From CAYRML01 sp964425485 (GTDB taxonomy: Bacteria > Bacillota > Dehalobacteriia > UBA4068), in NCBI GenBank assembly GCA_964425485.1, contig CAYRML010000002.1, positions 1 to 44,855 on the forward strand: DNA of 44,855 nt, read 5' to 3'. The notes under the pieces were generated by a model that was not told where the DNA came from, did no database searches, and saw nothing but the letters and a program-made list of their open reading frames with translations. Numbering within the stretch: position 1 is the stretch's first letter; each line of letters begins with the position of its first letter. A program made the translations under genes and the position numbers. Of the stretch, positions 26,884 through 33,257 are shown in pieces.

Positions 26884-27102
26884 TCAGCCTCTATCACGGC
26901 CGCAAGCCGCAGCATGCGGGCAAGAGCCGCCACCGGCGCAAACAGATTCTTTATAACAATGGCTGATGCGCAGGGAGCTAAAGATTTGCTGCTTTTGCTT
27001 ACTATGACAGTCGGGGCAGGCAACTTGTTCCCTATCGTCCATGGAACACCTGATATTATATTCGGCTTGGCAATGCAAGCAACGAAAAGTATAATTCGGC
27101 AT
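26884..27102 (-). CDS. FmdB-type small zinc ribbon protein
   Basis: A 72-residue protein starting MPNYTFRCLHC. It has the FmdB/CxxC layout: CLHC (about 8-11) and CPDC (about 29-32), expected to hold one zinc. The tail adds five more cysteines (HCYKESVCAGGGSCPHAAACG), which ordinary FmdB proteins often lack. The start follows AAGGAGG; an ATG two codons earlier (27108) is also in frame. It is the third gene of the ylbF-perR transcript, separated from perR by a tandem 20-base repeat. FmdB proteins are annotated as putative regulators without solid proof. A redox or metal role beside PerR is inference only. Confidence 0.8.
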   Translation of the reverse strand: MPNYTFRCLHCQAEYNIRCSMDDREQVACPDCHSKQKQQIFSSLRISHCYKESVCAGGGSCPHAAACGRDRG

Positions 27103-27125
27103 AACCATCCTCCTTGGCGGTGACA

Positions 27126-27171
27126 ACTTTTTCAAAGCTAGGACTGTTTTTTCAAAGCTAGAAATGTTTTT
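27126..27171 (-). repeat. Tandem 20-base repeat in the perR-fmdB spacer
   Basis: Two near-identical units containing CTAGCTTTGAAAAA lie side by side (about 20 bases each) with a partial third end. The first overlaps the perR stop codon. It may reflect slippage. Confidence 0.7.
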
Positions 27172-27553
27172 TGAGGCAGTCCTGGCAAATACCATATACT
27201 TCCAGTCGATGCGTATGCACGGAACCGGGAGCTGCCGGCAGGATGAGAGAGAGCATGGCTTTATTGTCCAGATTAAAATCCAGCACACAACCGCAGGATT
27301 CGCAGACAAAATGATAGTGCAGCTGAGGGTTGCCGTCATAACGGCTCTGATTCTTGCCATAATTCAGCTCCTGTATCTTGCCCTCTTCTTTCAACACCTG
27401 CAAATTGCGATAGACCGTGCCCAAACTAATATCGGCAATGTTTTTGCGCACCGACTGATAAATCCAATCAGCCGTAGGATGACAAGTGGTAGAAGCCAAG
27501 GTATCCATAATCAGCTTCTTCTGCTTGGTCATCCTTTTCTGCTTAATTTCCAT
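27158..27553 (-). CDS. perR: Fur-family peroxide regulator, PerR type
   Basis: PerR is a metal-dependent repressor of peroxide defence genes that senses H2O2 by histidine oxidation. The 131 residues have the Fur winged helix (HPTADWIYQSVRK, ISLGTVYRNLQVL) and the structural zinc pairs CESC and CQDC. Aligned with Bacillus subtilis PerR, the regulatory metal ligands are all present: His in HPTAD, Asp in SRYD, two His in HYHFVC, and Asp in VLDF. The Asp between strands favours PerR over Fur or Zur. The start is MEIKQKR with GAGGTG upstream; a GTG at 27565 overlaps that site. It follows ylbF by 24 bases and is probably autoregulated through the site at 28025-28042. Confidence 0.88.
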   Translation of the reverse strand: MEIKQKRMTKQKKLIMDTLASTTCHPTADWIYQSVRKNIADISLGTVYRNLQVLKEEGKIQELNYGKNQSRYDGNPQLHYHFVCESCGCVLDFNLDNKAMLSLILPAAPGSVHTHRLEVYGICQDCLKKHF

Positions 27554-27577
27554 GAAACCATACACCTCGTTTCAGCT

Positions 27578-27988
27578 TCAATTCAATATCTGGGGGGTTT
27601 TCAGAGCGATATTTTCCTCGGACCACAATTCCAAATCCTTACCGAGAATCTGCTGCACCTTGGTCAAAAGGCTGTAAAAGCGCGTCTCCGCATATAAAAA
27701 ATCGCTGATGATGGGCTCTTTAGCCAAATCCTGATAAATCTGCTCAAAATCCTGCGTATCCTCGATAGAATCCTCACCGTATAAAGTGGCCAAATGCAGC
27801 TGCAACTGCTGTTGGCGAAAATCGGCCAACAAATAGGAGCAGTCTTTATTTTTCTGCAAATTTTCGCGCGCTTTGTTGTAGGCAGCAAACTCATCGCTCT
27901 GAGCCAATAATTCCGCCAGCTTATTAGCATAATAGTTGATGTCGTCACGCACATTGGAGCCATTGGCGGATTTGTTTTCTTTTGTCAT
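27578..27988 (-). CDS. YlbF/YmcA-family protein
   Basis: A 136-residue mostly helical protein of the YlbF family (YlbF, YmcA and YaaT-type partners control RNase Y specificity, competence, sporulation and biofilms in Bacillus). The signature lies in ANKLAELLAQSDEFAAYNKARENLQKN, followed by a DFRQQQLQLHL helix. The ATG follows AGGTGA. It leads the transcript ylbF-perR-fmdB. Whether it acts with RNase Y here is unknown, since no partner gene is in the window. Confidence 0.8.
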   Translation of the reverse strand: MTKENKSANGSNVRDDINYYANKLAELLAQSDEFAAYNKARENLQKNKDCSYLLADFRQQQLQLHLATLYGEDSIEDTQDFEQIYQDLAKEPIISDFLYAETRFYSLLTKVQQILGKDLELWSEENIALKTPQILN

Positions 27989-28011
27989 AAAATATCACCT
28001 ACTTTGCCTAT

Positions 28012-28040
28012 ATCATAACATTTATATTGAACATTATCAA
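28012..28040 (-). promoter_or_regulatory. Sigma-A promoter of ylbF-perR-fmdB
   Basis: TTGATA (28035-28040) and TATGAT (28012-28017) with a 17-base spacer. The -35 lies inside the inverted repeat at 28025-28042. Confidence 0.65.
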
Positions 28041-28042
28041 TA
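28025..28042. promoter_or_regulatory. Candidate PerR/Fur-like operator
   Basis: TATTGA-6-TCAATA forms an inverted repeat over the -35 and spacer of the ylbF-perR promoter. One half (TGATAAT) is close to a PerR/Fur half-site, while the other is degenerate. Position suggests autoregulation by PerR. Confidence 0.45.
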
Positions 28043-28052
28043 GCAATTATTA

Positions 28053-29054
28053 TTATTGCGGTTCTTCCAGTTTCTCTTCCAGCCAGGATATCAGGTCTTC
28101 AACCAGCTGGGCCTGCTTTTCATCTACTGGTATTTGCCGCCAGATTGGCGCTATGGCTTCAGACAAAAGCGGCGCGTCGGGCAGGGCTCTTGCCAGCTCT
28201 GTGATCAGATCGGCATCCATGGCATCGGAAAAAAGAGCGGCTTCCCTGATCAGTCCCTGTTGGGCCAAAAGGCAAAGCTGAACCTCGCCCCAGAAGAAGC
28301 GCCGCTCAAAGCTCATAGAAAAGCGCGGCGCAGCGCCGAAACGCCATTGCCGGGAGGAAAACTTTTCATACAGGCTGCCCAAATCCAACAAGGAGGTATC
28401 CACAATTTGGGTTTCGCACTGGCAGCAACAAGCGGCAAAGGAGCGGCAAAGAGCTTCCCGCAAATCAGCCACCTGCATAGAAGGAGCCAGCTCCCGCAGA
28501 TTGACGACTCTTTGCCGCAGGGACTCCACCCCTTTGGAGTGTATCTTCTCGGGCGAAGGCCGCAAATAGCGCTGCAAGGCAGATAAATCGCTTGCCACCA
28601 GCAAAGTCCCGTGATGGAGGGAATTGGCCCGCTGATGACAAAAGGCATTGCCGGAAAATTTACGGCCGGCGGCCAGCAAATCGTTGCGTCCGCTGAACTC
28701 GGCATCGATGTCAACAGCACGCACGGCCTGCAAAATGATGTTCAGCTGCGACTGCAGGTCATAATCGGCGCGGGGCCGGATAAAAGTAAAATTAAGATTA
28801 CCCAGATCATGAAAGACGGCGCCACCGCCGGAAATACGCCGGGCCAAGTGTCCGCCGGCAGCAGCCAAGGATTGCCAATCACATTCTCGCCAAGCATTCT
28901 GATGGCGGCCGATGACCACGGTATTATGGTTCTGCCACAAATACAAAACAAATTCATGCGGCTGAACCTCATGCAAAAGCTGCTCTTCAAAGGCCTGATT
29001 ATGCCAAGGTAAAGAGCAGGCGGAAATATATATACGGCCTATGGGCAAATCCAT
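28053..29054 (-). CDS. lplA: Lipoate--protein ligase
   Basis: LplA attaches lipoate to lipoyl domains of 2-oxoacid dehydrogenases or glycine cleavage H protein. The 333 residues contain the family segments LWQNHNTVVIGRHQNAW, RRISGGGAVFHDLGNLNF (lipoate/ATP site), and FSGRNDLLAAGRKFSGNAF with the catalytic Lys. A C-terminal accessory domain (about 240-333) is present. The ATG at 29054 has a weak GGTGGTGA site. Two -10-like hexamers lie just upstream at 29073-29086. It is divergent from the plus-strand LysM gene. Substrate proteins are not in the window. Confidence 0.92.
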   Translation of the reverse strand: MDLPIGRIYISACSLPWHNQAFEEQLLHEVQPHEFVLYLWQNHNTVVIGRHQNAWRECDWQSLAAAGGHLARRISGGGAVFHDLGNLNFTFIRPRADYDLQSQLNIILQAVRAVDIDAEFSGRNDLLAAGRKFSGNAFCHQRANSLHHGTLLVASDLSALQRYLRPSPEKIHSKGVESLRQRVVNLRELAPSMQVADLREALCRSFAACCCQCETQIVDTSLLDLGSLYEKFSSRQWRFGAAPRFSMSFERRFFWGEVQLCLLAQQGLIREAALFSDAMDADLITELARALPDAPLLSEAIAPIWRQIPVDEKQAQLVEDLISWLEEKLEEPQ

Positions 29055-29072
29055 CTTCAGTCACCACCATAT

Positions 29073-29086
29073 ATTATAGCATTATA
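29073..29086 (-). promoter_or_regulatory. Candidate lplA promoter (-10 elements)
   Basis: Two TATAAT hexamers lie at 29081-29086 and 29073-29078, giving a very short leader before the lplA start. No convincing -35 was found. Confidence 0.4.
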
Positions 29087-29215
29087 GCAGATTCTACATA
29101 AAACGGCATATTCCTTTTGCCAAAACCCGGTCATGCTTTTTCCCGTATGGCCAGGCACCATCAGCAGACAGCCGAATATTCTTTTATCAGTATAGTATTA
29201 TAAGGAGTGAATTTA

Positions 29216-29758
29216 ATGATTATTCATACCGTAGAACGAGGAGATACGTTGTGGCAAATAGCCAAAATGCATCGTGTCAGTTTAGATGCGCTCATAGCAG
29301 CCAATCCACAGATCATGGATCCCAACAAGATATTGCCGGGCACGCAAATTTATGTGCCAAGCCATGCCGGCCATCCGCGCGGCATCTGCCCCCTGGAACC
29401 ACAGGCCGCGGAGCCCAGAGCGCAGGCTTCCATGCAGCCGCTCGAGGCCGACCCGCCCCTTATATATCAGGTAAATCCAGGGGAAAGCTGGCAGATTATA
29501 GCGGCCAGATATGGCTTAACAGTGGGGGAAATAAAGCGCTGCAATGGCCATCTGGCCAATGAGGAACTGGATTGCGGCCACAAGATTCTCATCCCCTGCC
29601 CTGCCCTGCCCACAAAAATGAAGGATCAATTTATGGAAAATACAGAGCCACAACAGTGTCCGGATAACTTCTCCAATACGCAGATTAGGCCATTGGCTCC
29701 AGGCAGCGGCCGCATGCTTTATTGTCCTTATTGCGGCAAAAAAATTCCCCTATCTTAA
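29216..29758 (+). CDS. LysM protein with C-terminal zinc ribbon (only plus-strand gene)
   Basis: A 180-residue protein with two LysM modules, at about 3-48 (HTVERGDTLWQIAKMHRVSL ... GTQIYVP) and about 82-128 (YQVNPGESWQIIAARYGLTV ... KILIPCP). A Pro/Ala/Gln linker joins them. The C-terminal LYCPYCGKK looks like half of a zinc ribbon (Cys 170 and 173); other cysteines lie at about 57, 108, 118, 128 and 147. LysM modules bind N-acetylglucosamine polymers. No signal peptide is visible, so it is either cytoplasmic or exported in an unusual way, as for spore morphogenetic LysM proteins; that link is inference. The ATG follows AAGGAGTGA; a GTG nine bases earlier lies inside that site. Function unknown. 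Confidence 0.82.
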   Translation: MIIHTVERGDTLWQIAKMHRVSLDALIAANPQIMDPNKILPGTQIYVPSHAGHPRGICPLEPQAAEPRAQASMQPLEADPPLIYQVNPGESWQIIAARYGLTVGEIKRCNGHLANEELDCGHKILIPCPALPTKMKDQFMENTEPQQCPDNFSNTQIRPLAPGSGRMLYCPYCGKKIPLS

Positions 29759-30109
29759 TAAAAAAGGTCTTTAAATTATGAGGATTATTCCGGGGCCCAT
29801 TTCCCCATAGACAACCCTACTATGCACAGGCCTGATAAACACCTCTTATTGGGAATTGAAATCAAACAAATCCCTGGTTCGGCAGGAATACCCTAATCGC
29901 TGAAGATGGGGCGAAAAATCACGCTTGCCCTTGCTGGATAACATCAGTTATATCCACCGATACAAAATCCACATATCATTTTAATGAGAGCTGCAAAAAC
30001 CGAGCCGGCTGGTCCGGGCCCGGAAAACAGGCTGCGGGGAAGCGCCGTAGGCCCACTGCAAAATAACAGGTGCTTTTTAATCCGTATTTTGCAGATAACT
30101 TGGCATTAA
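29759..30109. other. Gene-free stretch with a GC-rich block and an inverted repeat
   Basis: No credible gene was found between the LysM stop and the trpB-like gene. The stretch holds a GC-rich block (about 30000-30055) with the palindrome CCGGGCCCGG, and a perfect ten-pair inverted repeat CTGCAAAATA/TATTTTGCAG (30056-30065 with 30085-30094). The motif CTGCAAAA also occurs at about 29990. It resembles no riboswitch I know. A dispersed intergenic repeat or a decayed gene is possible. Confidence 0.5.
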
Positions 30110-30145
30110 CACAACAAAGCTCCGGCAGTCGATGCTGCTGGAGCT
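30110..30145 (-). terminator. Terminator after the trpB-like gene
   Basis: AGCTCCAGCAG and CTGCCGGAGCT form an eleven-position stem with one mismatch, followed by TTTGTTGT on the minus strand, 35 bases past the stop. Confidence 0.6.
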
Positions 30146-30180
30146 TATGTATTTAATTATACGCTAAAATTAAGCACTTG

Positions 30181-31548
30181 TTAATCAATTTTAGGCAAAG
30201 AGTTGAAGCCGGCTTCCAGATCTGCATCGTTGGGGACATAGTCATCCATGTTACCATTGTTGAAAGATTGATATGCGGAAAGATCGAAAAACCCAGTTCC
30301 GGTCAGGCCGAAGACGATATTTTTGGCCTCGCCGCTGTCCTTGCACTTCAATGCCTCGTCCACTGCCACCTTGATGGCATGAGCAGATTCCGGAGCCGGC
30401 AGCGTGCCTTCACATTTGCAGAAAATCTTGGCTGCCTGAAACACGCTGTGCTGATTAACGGCCCGGGCCTCAAGATAGCCATCGTGATACAGTTTGGAAA
30501 TAATAGGGCTCATACCATGGAAGCGCAGGCCACCAGCATGATTAGGCGAGGGAATGAAGCCATTGCCTAAAGTATACATGCTTATCAATGGCGTCATATT
30601 GCCGGTATCGCCAAAATCGTAAGCATAGCGGCCACGGCTCAAGGAAGGGCAGGAAGCAGGCTCTACGGCAATAAATCGGATATTGTTTTTTCCCTGTATC
30701 CGTTGGGCCATAAAAGGGGCGATCAGCCCACCCAGATTAGAACCACCGCCGGCGCAGCCGATGATGATATCCGGCATCACTTCATATTTATCTAATGCCA
30801 GCTTGGTTTCCTGACCGATTACGGACTGATGTAGCAGAACATAGTTGAGCACGCTGCCCAGCACATAACGGTAATTTTCGTTTTGCGAAGCCACTTCTAA
30901 AGCCTCGGAAATGGCACAACCAAGAGAACCTCCGGTATCGGGATGTGCCTTTAGGATACTACGGCCGATCGCCGTAGTTTCGGAAGGGGAAGCGACCACT
31001 TTAGCGCCATAAGTCTCCATCACAGTACGGCGCTGGGGTTTCTGCTCGGCGCTGACCTTAACCATAAACACCTTCAAATCCAGATCGAAGAAGCCGCAGG
31101 CCATCGCAAGGGCCGTACCCCACTGGCCGGCACCGGTCTCGGTGGTCAATCCGGTCAATCCTTGTTTCTTAGCATAATAAGCCTGGGGGATGGCAGAATT
31201 GAGCTTATGGCTGCCGGAGGTATTGTTACCTTCAAATTTATAATAGATATGGGCCGGCGTATCCAGCGTCTTTTCCAGATTATAGGCACGGGCCAGAAGC
31301 GATGGGCGGTACATGGCATAGAATGCCTGTACTTGCTCGGGAATATCTATATAGGGGTCGGTAGCGTTCAGTTCTTGGTCCACCAGATCTTGACAGAATA
31401 CCCGGCTTAAATCATCGGCGCTCACAGGCTTCAATGTAGCCGGGTGCAGCATGGGAAGGGGCTGTTCTTTCATAAAAGCGCATAGATTAAGCCACTGGCG
31501 AGGCAGCTCCTGTTCTTTAAGGTATAGCTTGTAGGGAATAGTTCTCAT
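30181..31548 (-). CDS. trpB: Tryptophan synthase beta chain, TrpB2-type
   Basis: A PLP-dependent beta chain that makes tryptophan from serine and indole. The 455 residues are the longer TrpB2 form (usual TrpB1 is about 400), with an extended N terminus and extra loops. FEGNNTSGSHKLNSAI holds the PLP Lys, TETGAGQWGTALA is the gate region, and GCAGGGSNLGGLIAPF binds the phosphate. No trpA or other trp gene lies nearby. TrpB2 proteins often act alone on free indole, which would fit scavenging or recycling, but this is inference. The ATG follows AAAGGAG. Transcription is preceded by a T-box with a UGG (Trp) specifier, which supports a role in tryptophan supply. Confidence 0.92.
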   Translation of the reverse strand: MRTIPYKLYLKEQELPRQWLNLCAFMKEQPLPMLHPATLKPVSADDLSRVFCQDLVDQELNATDPYIDIPEQVQAFYAMYRPSLLARAYNLEKTLDTPAHIYYKFEGNNTSGSHKLNSAIPQAYYAKKQGLTGLTTETGAGQWGTALAMACGFFDLDLKVFMVKVSAEQKPQRRTVMETYGAKVVASPSETTAIGRSILKAHPDTGGSLGCAISEALEVASQNENYRYVLGSVLNYVLLHQSVIGQETKLALDKYEVMPDIIIGCAGGGSNLGGLIAPFMAQRIQGKNNIRFIAVEPASCPSLSRGRYAYDFGDTGNMTPLISMYTLGNGFIPSPNHAGGLRFHGMSPIISKLYHDGYLEARAVNQHSVFQAAKIFCKCEGTLPAPESAHAIKVAVDEALKCKDSGEAKNIVFGLTGTGFFDLSAYQSFNNGNMDDYVPNDADLEAGFNSLPKID

Positions 31549-31614
31549 ACAATTGGTTCTCCTTTCAAAATATCATTTTATTATGCCAATGATATAGCAA
31601 GGGAAGTCCCGGAA

Positions 31615-31878
31615 AATAAAAAACCCCTGTCCCAAGCTTGGGACAGAGATGCTCTGCGGTGCCACCCAAATTGCCGGTCTTGCAACCAGCCGCTTTATCA
31701 TATGCCATCACATATGCTCTGCTTGATCACGGACAGAGTGCCGTCGACTATTAGTCGCCCTCATGAGTCCATTCGCTTATCGACCTTGCGCCGCGATCTC
31801 ACCTCCCGCGACTCTCTGTGGCTTAGTGCTTAATAAGTTACTATTCTCAATCATAGGTTTGCGTATTTAATTATGCTA
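31615..31878 (-). promoter_or_regulatory. Trp T-box leader of the trpB-like gene
   Basis: The conserved GGGTGGCACCGCAGAGC lies at 31651-31667. The terminator CTGTCCC/GGGACAG (31627-31633 with 31640-31646) is followed by a T run. Upstream, stem I carries GAGAGTCGCGGGAGG and, in the usual place, GAATGGAC; the triplet UGG at 31769-31771 directly follows GAA, the classic specifier context. This reads tryptophan, matching the gene. Confidence 0.93.
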
Positions 31879-31879
31879 C

Positions 31880-31908
31880 AGTATATTATCAATAATATGC
31901 TTTGTCAA
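31880..31908 (-). promoter_or_regulatory. Sigma-A promoter of the Trp T-box gene
   Basis: TTGACA (31903-31908) and TATACT (31880-31885) with a 17-base spacer. Confidence 0.85.
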
Positions 31909-32024
31909 TAGCGAAGCATAGTTTTATAAATTTTGTGGCTTCAGCCTAAAACAGCAAGCCGGAAAATTACAAGGTAAATGTGTTTATTATGCCTGAACTA
32001 TACATAAAAGATAAAGCGTGCTGC

Positions 32025-32063
32025 GCGGCAAAAACTCCCCTTATCTTAATAAAAAAAGGGCTT
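32025..32063 (+). repeat. Near-copy of the LysM gene 3' end
   Basis: About 40 bases (GCGGCAAAAA-TCCCC-TATCTTAATAAAAAA-GG-CTTT) match 29733-29771, the last codons, stop and downstream bases of the LysM gene, in the same orientation, with a few gaps and changes. The surrounding 31909-32024 contains no gene I can support. Confidence 0.6.
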
Positions 32064-32075
32064 TTTTAAAGCCCC
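32050..32075 (-). terminator. Terminator after the HAD gene
   Basis: GGGGCTT and AAGCCC form a stem followed by seven or more T on the minus strand, just past the HAD stop. It overlaps the end of the repeat at 32025-32063. Confidence 0.7.
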
Positions 32076-32080
32076 TTTTT

Positions 32081-32782
32081 TTATGAACGATTGATAAAAT
32101 CCAGTAATTCCCGCAAAGTGCCATGATAGTCGGCTTTAACCAAATCGGCTGGCGAAGGATCATCAGCTATAAGAAAGGTCCTCAGCCCCACATCCTTAGC
32201 TGCCATATCTTCTTTTGGATCATTGCCGGCCATCAGGCAAGAAGAAGCATCCTCAATACCCATATTGCCGATGATCTCCTGGTAAAATAGAGGATTAGGT
32301 TTGGCATAATGCAGCATATCCACACCGGGGATAAAATCAAACTGCTGCGGATCTATGCCGCACCAGCGAACTCTTTCCACCATGGAAAATTGCGGCATAA
32401 GGACATTGGAAGCCAAAGCCAGCTGCCAGCCTTTGGCCTTGGCGGCTTCGATCACCTCCGCCGCCAGCGGCAATTGGCTGACCATATAACTGAATTTAGG
32501 AAATTGCTCTTGATAGTATTTCAGCAGCCGCTTATTGACCAGCGCCGGATCCCAATGCATACGTTGAGAAAAATCCTGGATAAAGACCTCATAGCAGGAA
32601 AGGTCTTGGCTGGGATTTTTTATGCAAAAAGAGGTGGATTTCATCACACTTGGGAAAAAATCCTCCGCAGGAATCTCCGCAAAAGATGTCCTGCCCATAT
32701 CGCAAACATAATCTTTGGTGAAAGCTTCGGCATCCATCAGACATAAGGTGCCGTCAAGGTCAAAAAGCATTGCTCGAGTCAT
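32081..32782 (-). CDS. HAD-superfamily hydrolase
   Basis: A 233-residue cytoplasmic phosphatase-like protein. The first HAD motif is LFDLDGTL (catalytic Asp pair), a second motif lies in LALASNVLM, and the last in LMAGNDPKEDMAAKDVGLRTFLI with the metal Asp residues. A helical cap (about 20-95) sits after motif 1. The substrate is unknown. Phosphoglycolate or small sugar phosphates are common for such folds but cannot be shown. It follows the DUF1858 gene by 24 bases and ends at a terminator. Confidence 0.85.
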   Translation of the reverse strand: MTRAMLFDLDGTLCLMDAEAFTKDYVCDMGRTSFAEIPAEDFFPSVMKSTSFCIKNPSQDLSCYEVFIQDFSQRMHWDPALVNKRLLKYYQEQFPKFSYMVSQLPLAAEVIEAAKAKGWQLALASNVLMPQFSMVERVRWCGIDPQQFDFIPGVDMLHYAKPNPLFYQEIIGNMGIEDASSCLMAGNDPKEDMAAKDVGLRTFLIADDPSPADLVKADYHGTLRELLDFINRS

Positions 32783-32806
32783 AATTTCTCCTCAAAAATA
32801 AAAGAC

Positions 32807-33007
32807 TTAGGCTTCAGCCATTTTATTCAGGTCATCAATCAAGGAATCAACATCGATACCATGAGCAGAAGCGCCTTGTTCGATATTTTCAAAATGAGCG
32901 GCGGCACAACCGACACAGCCCATACCGTGATCCATAAAAACAGCGGCAGCTTGCGGCCATTTTTGCACAACGTCCATAATGCTCATATCTTTAGTAATAG
33001 TAGCCAT
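32807..33007 (-). CDS. DUF1858-family redox-disulfide protein
   Basis: A 66-residue protein of the DUF1858 type (also found next to hybrid cluster proteins). MSIMDVVQKWPQAAAVFMDHG is typical, followed by the Cys pair GCVGCAA, a likely redox disulfide or metal site. The start is MATITKD with GGGGAGG upstream; the frame to 33022 contains that site. It probably shares a transcript with the HAD gene. Function is not established for the family. Confidence 0.85.
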   Translation of the reverse strand: MATITKDMSIMDVVQKWPQAAAVFMDHGMGCVGCAAAHFENIEQGASAHGIDVDSLIDDLNKMAEA

Positions 33008-33150
33008 AATAAACCTCCCCATACATTTTTATTTAGTATATACCATTTTGTGCTAAATTAAAAGTATATTTTTCAGTAATAACAGAAAAATCTGCCTCTG
33101 CCCTTGAACCGGTAACCATAATCACCACTACAGCCCACTTCGCACATCAT

Positions 33151-33188
33151 CCCCCAAGGGGTGCACCCCCACCCCCTTGCACACCCCT
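33151..33188 (-). other. G-run cluster and 12-base palindrome after gdhA
   Basis: On the minus strand four runs of at least four G occur within 38 bases, and GGGGTGCACCCC (33158-33169) is a perfect palindrome. It could form a G-quadruplex or a hairpin. It lies past the gdhA terminator. Confidence 0.45.
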
Positions 33189-33194
33189 CTCAAC

Positions 33195-33226
33195 TGAAAA
33201 AGGCCTCCCCGTAAAGGGGAGGCCTT
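33195..33226 (-). terminator. Terminator after gdhA
   Basis: An eleven-pair stem AAGGCCTCCCC/GGGGAGGCCTT (33216-33226 with 33200-33210), five-base loop, then TTTC, 30 bases past the stop. Confidence 0.88.
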
Positions 33227-33257
33227 TGGTTTGAGCTAATATTGGAATCGGAATCGA

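Noticed and set aside
29985..30066. Possible cobalamin, molybdenum cofactor or other known riboswitch
   Set aside because: Compared by eye with conserved cores I know (B12 box, TPP, FMN, SAM, c-di-GMP); none matched, and no suitable gene follows in the correct direction.
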